Source: Gemmatimonadota bacterium
GTDB lineage: Bacteria; Gemmatimonadota; Gemmatimonadetes; Longimicrobiales; Gaopeijiaceae
Length of the DNA stretch: 64,000 nt
Assembly: GCA_021295815.1 (NCBI GenBank)
Contig: JAGWBQ010000010.1
Location: 1 to 64,000 of the forward strand
Direction: 5' to 3'
The notes beneath the pieces were generated by a model. It was not told the DNA's origin, searched no databases, and worked only from the letters and a program-made list of their open reading frames with translations. Position numbers and translations under genes: made by a program. Below, piece by piece: positions 59,048 through 64,000 of the stretch. Positions within the stretch are counted from its first letter, which is position 1, and each line of letters opens with the position of its first letter.

Positions 59048-60902
59048 CTCGCGGGCGCGACTCCGCAGATCCGGGGCCGGGGGGAATCGGCCGGCGATCC
59101 GCACCGCCGCGCGCGCGTCCACGTCCCGAAAACCCGAGGTAGAGGCCCAGAAGCACGACGGTCGCTCCGCCGAATGCGAACTTCGAGGCGGCCGGAAGCG
59201 TCGAGGGGGAGTAGAGGCCTTCGATGAGGGCGGCGACCACGAGCATCAGCGACACGCCGCCGATCAGGACGAGGAAGCTCCGCCCGCGCTCCATCAGCGC
59301 CTCGGTGCGGGTCCGCCGCCCAGGTGCGAAGAGGGCCGACGCCAGTCCGAACCCGGCGCCGCCCGAGATGCAGATGGCGGTGAGCTCGATGAATCCGTGC
59401 GGAAATACGAAGGCGAGAATCACGCCGCCGACGCCCTCGTTGAAGTAGGATCCGAGCACCGCGCCCAGCACGACGCCGTTCGCCACGAGGACGGTGAAGG
59501 TTCCCAGCCCCGCCAGCGCTCCGGCGGCGAACGCGAGGAGCGCGACGCTGATGTTGTTGGTCATCAGTTGCGAGACGAACGAGACGCCCGGGTCCACCTC
59601 CACGTACCGCGCCTCGATGTCGTCCCTCTCGGTGTTCTCCGCCCGAGTGAGCATGCTGGGACCCGACATGGCGCGACCGAAGGCGGGGTCCGCCCGGGCC
59701 GCCAGGAAGGTGGCGGTTCCCGAGCCGTAGAAGAGGACCCCTGCGAGCAGCGACAACTTCCAGTAGCGACGGAAGGCGCAGGGGAAGTCCGAAACCACGA
59801 AGCGGACCAGGGGGAGAACGGCTCGCCGACGACGCTGGTAGAGAAGGTTGTGGCCGGCCCCGACCCACCGCCGCAGCCTTCCCGAGAGACCGGGTGAAGC
59901 GCGGTAGGTGTGCGTGCGCGCCAGGTCGGCCGTCATCCCGCGGTACAGGCGGCCGAAGTCTCTGATCTCGTCTTCGGAGAGGGCTCCCAGCCCGCTCGCC
60001 CGCGCCCGTCTGACGAGGGCGGCGTACCGGATCCAGTCTTCACGACTCTCCTTCACCAGGAGGCTCGCTTGAACGCTCGCATCAGGTCTGGCGGCGGCGT
60101 GGCGGGGGGCCTCGATCCGATGGAGCTCGCTCAGGCGTTCTTCCACGACTCTCGGAAGTTCGATCTTCGGATCTCCGAGCTCCTCAGACAGAGCCTGATC
60201 CACCGAAGCCGCTACTCGGGCCCGGACCGCAGGTCGGAAGTCGGTTCTGCGGGCGATGAAGTTGGAAAGCAGCTCGAAGCTCTCCGGCGAGAGCAGCGGT
60301 CGCCCTTGGCGGGCGTCGGGGAGCGGAGCTGCGGCGATGATGTCGCCTTCCGCCTCGTCCCGCACCACTATGGTTCCCGCCACGAGGTCGCCGAGGCGCT
60401 GCGCCCTGCTGGTCGCCAGAATCGAGACCGCTCCAACGACTCCGACCCCGGGTTGCAGATCGACCACGCGCAGCAGGTTCCGCAGGACGGCTCCCTGGAA
60501 GGAGAGCGACTCGCCCGTGGCGTGGATCACGCGCAGTCCCAGCGCCCGCTTGCCAGGGGTACGTCCGCCCGTCAGCCCCTCGAAGAGCAGGAAGTAACCC
60601 CATTGAAGCAGGAAGATCGCCAGGTAGACCACCGCCTCGGCGGCGCCCCAGATCGCTGGGAGGCCTATCAGGAATCCGCCGACCAGACCCAGTGCGAGCG
60701 CCCCCGCCAAAAGCACGCAGATGTCCAGCAGGAATGCGGCCACCCGCGACCCGAGATCCGCCAGAACATACTCGAGGCTCACATGCTCGGGCGTGTCGAA
60801 GGCTATCCTGCGATGGAGCGGCTCCGAGGCACGCGAACGCGCACCGGAAGAGCTGCTTGGCGTCGTCGCCGGGAGCGAGCTGGGGTTGGATCGGCGGTGC
60901 AT
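59025..60902 (-). CDS. RDD domain - SpoIIM-like fusion membrane protein
   Basis: About 625 residues (a GTG/ATG pair at 60902-60908). Residues 35-190 are an RDD domain (SLEYVLADLGSRVAAFLLDI, GLTGGRTPGKRALGLRVI, RLGDLVAGTIVVRDEAE). The rest is a stage II sporulation protein M-like domain (ESFELLSNFIARRTDF, then spans FGRAM..., SQLMTNNISVALLAFAAGAL, FVFPHGFIELTAICISGGAG, LVLIGGVSLMLVVAALIEGL). In most genomes these are two neighbouring genes of the MoxR/DUF58 locus; here they are one frame on the opposite strand. The C-tail is Arg/Pro-rich. Confidence 0.83.
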   Translation of the reverse strand: MHRRSNPSSLPATTPSSSSGARSRASEPLHRRIAFDTPEHVSLEYVLADLGSRVAAFLLDICVLLAGALALGLVGGFLIGLPAIWGAAEAVVYLAIFLLQWGYFLLFEGLTGGRTPGKRALGLRVIHATGESLSFQGAVLRNLLRVVDLQPGVGVVGAVSILATSRAQRLGDLVAGTIVVRDEAEGDIIAAAPLPDARQGRPLLSPESFELLSNFIARRTDFRPAVRARVAASVDQALSEELGDPKIELPRVVEERLSELHRIEAPRHAAARPDASVQASLLVKESREDWIRYAALVRRARASGLGALSEDEIRDFGRLYRGMTADLARTHTYRASPGLSGRLRRWVGAGHNLLYQRRRRAVLPLVRFVVSDFPCAFRRYWKLSLLAGVLFYGSGTATFLAARADPAFGRAMSGPSMLTRAENTERDDIEARYVEVDPGVSFVSQLMTNNISVALLAFAAGALAGLGTFTVLVANGVVLGAVLGSYFNEGVGGVILAFVFPHGFIELTAICISGGAGFGLASALFAPGRRTRTEALMERGRSFLVLIGGVSLMLVVAALIEGLYSPSTLPAASKFAFGGATVVLLGLYLGFSGRGRARGGADRRPIPPGPGSAESRPRVRAARAP

Positions 60903-61020
60903 GGTCACGGCTGAGCTTCGGCTCGCGCGCGCGTTCTGTCAACAGGTCTTGACCCTGTCGCTCTTTCTCGCGAAAGTGTGGGCGTAGCAGACCCCCTCCC
61001 CCCTGAAGGAGATGGAAAGC

Positions 61021-61413
61021 ATGTCCGACATTCCCCAGGACCTCCTTTACAGCGAGGACCACGAGTACGTGAAGCGCACGTCCGACGACGGCGACGAGGT
61101 CCTGGTCGGTATCACCGACTTCGCCCAAGGAGAGCTCGGAGACATCGTATACATCGAGCTGCCCGAACCCGGAACCGCCTTCAACAACGGAGAGGTTTTC
61201 GGCACGATCGAGGCCGTGAAAGCGGTTAGCGACCTCTACTGTCCGGTCGAGGGCGAGGTGCTTGAGGTGAACGACGGCCTCGACGACGATCCCGCGGTGG
61301 TGAACACTGACCCCTACGGCGAGGGGTGGATGCTCCGGTTGAAGGTGGTCCACGTCGAAGACCTCGACGCTCTGCTCTCTTGCGACGCATATGCCGATCT
61401 CGTTTCGCACTAG
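61021..61413 (+). CDS. gcvH: glycine cleavage system H protein
   Basis: 130 residues; carries the lipoyl arm that shuttles the aminomethyl group in glycine cleavage. Lipoylation site Lys67 in GTIEAVKAVSDLYCP, preceded by DEVLVGITDFAQGELGDIVY. ATG 61021 is chosen because AAGGAG (61006-61011) is nine bases away, while the in-frame ATG at 61012 touches it. The gene lies 63 bases before gcvP, without gcvT in between. Confidence 0.96.
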   Translation: MSDIPQDLLYSEDHEYVKRTSDDGDEVLVGITDFAQGELGDIVYIELPEPGTAFNNGEVFGTIEAVKAVSDLYCPVEGEVLEVNDGLDDDPAVVNTDPYGEGWMLRLKVVHVEDLDALLSCDAYADLVSH

Positions 61414-61476
61414 CTCGCGCAAGCGCCGGAGGGCGAACCACAACTCGGAACCACCTTTCGCCGGAAGCGCAGGCTG

Positions 61477-64000
<2,524 letters not shown>

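Overview
This is a high-GC bacterial window with no rRNA or tRNA that I can recognise. The gene content points to Gemmatimonadota: an alternative complex III operon, a CBM9/DUF5916 outer-membrane protein, a GLPGLI protein next to a large TonB-receptor-like barrel, a sulfocyanin, many secreted or lipidated hydrolases, and clusters of secreted 6-bladed beta-propellers. That assignment is an inference from family content, not from a marker gene.

Layout. 1-4243 (minus): aminotransferase, an M16 peptidase pair (one catalytic, one not) and a NUDIX hydrolase that runs off the left edge. 4342-5901: gpmI. 5944-12171 (minus): a tightly overlapping operon of VIT/VWA protein, ECF sigma factor, an anti-sigma domain read through into an M28 lipoprotein, a small secreted protein and a nitroreductase. 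12281-15283: a saccharopine-dehydrogenase-like enzyme and a D-aminoacylase-type lipoprotein. 15400-23614: the most unusual region, described below. 23933-31190: sulfocyanin, YpdA-type reductase, DUF5916 protein, a Nat-type ABC exporter and two small unknowns. 31363-38925: the respiratory operon actABCDEF. 39032-43571 (minus): acyl-CoA dehydrogenase, tatA, TrmJ-like methyltransferase, hisN-like phosphatase and a serine hydrolase. 43808-47513: GLPGLI protein plus barrel. 47588-50344 (minus): a membrane protein, vapBC and a sorbosone-dehydrogenase-like lipoprotein. 50514-52270 (minus): a second copy of the unusual system. 52732-60908: amidohydrolase and a MoxR/DUF58/DUF4129/DUF4350 locus with a convergent RDD-SpoIIM fusion. 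61021-64000: gcvH and the start of gcvP.

The unusual system. Four copies of a promoter-plus-leader cassette (TTGACA, 16 bases, TATCTT or a close variant, then a leader of about 90 bases) sit in front of gene sets encoding secreted 6-bladed beta-propellers. In two copies the cassette runs into a small secreted protein with a conserved N-terminal half and an unrelated, cysteine-bearing C-terminal half. The leader encodes a short peptide containing a poly-C tract of 9 or 10 bases; its length decides whether the leader is in frame with the downstream signal peptide. Units 1 to 3 lie in tandem. Unit 1 is bounded by direct repeats of about 370 bp that carry a copied 3' end of the D-aminoacylase gene, one of its propellers has much lower GC, and two propellers carry frameshifts, one of them in a poly-G run. 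This looks like a modular, recombining and possibly phase-variable family of exported proteins.

Limits: everything here was read by eye from sequence and translations, with no database search. Start codons are choices based on Shine-Dalgarno sites, overlaps and signal peptides. Frameshifts in homopolymers could be sequencing or assembly errors.
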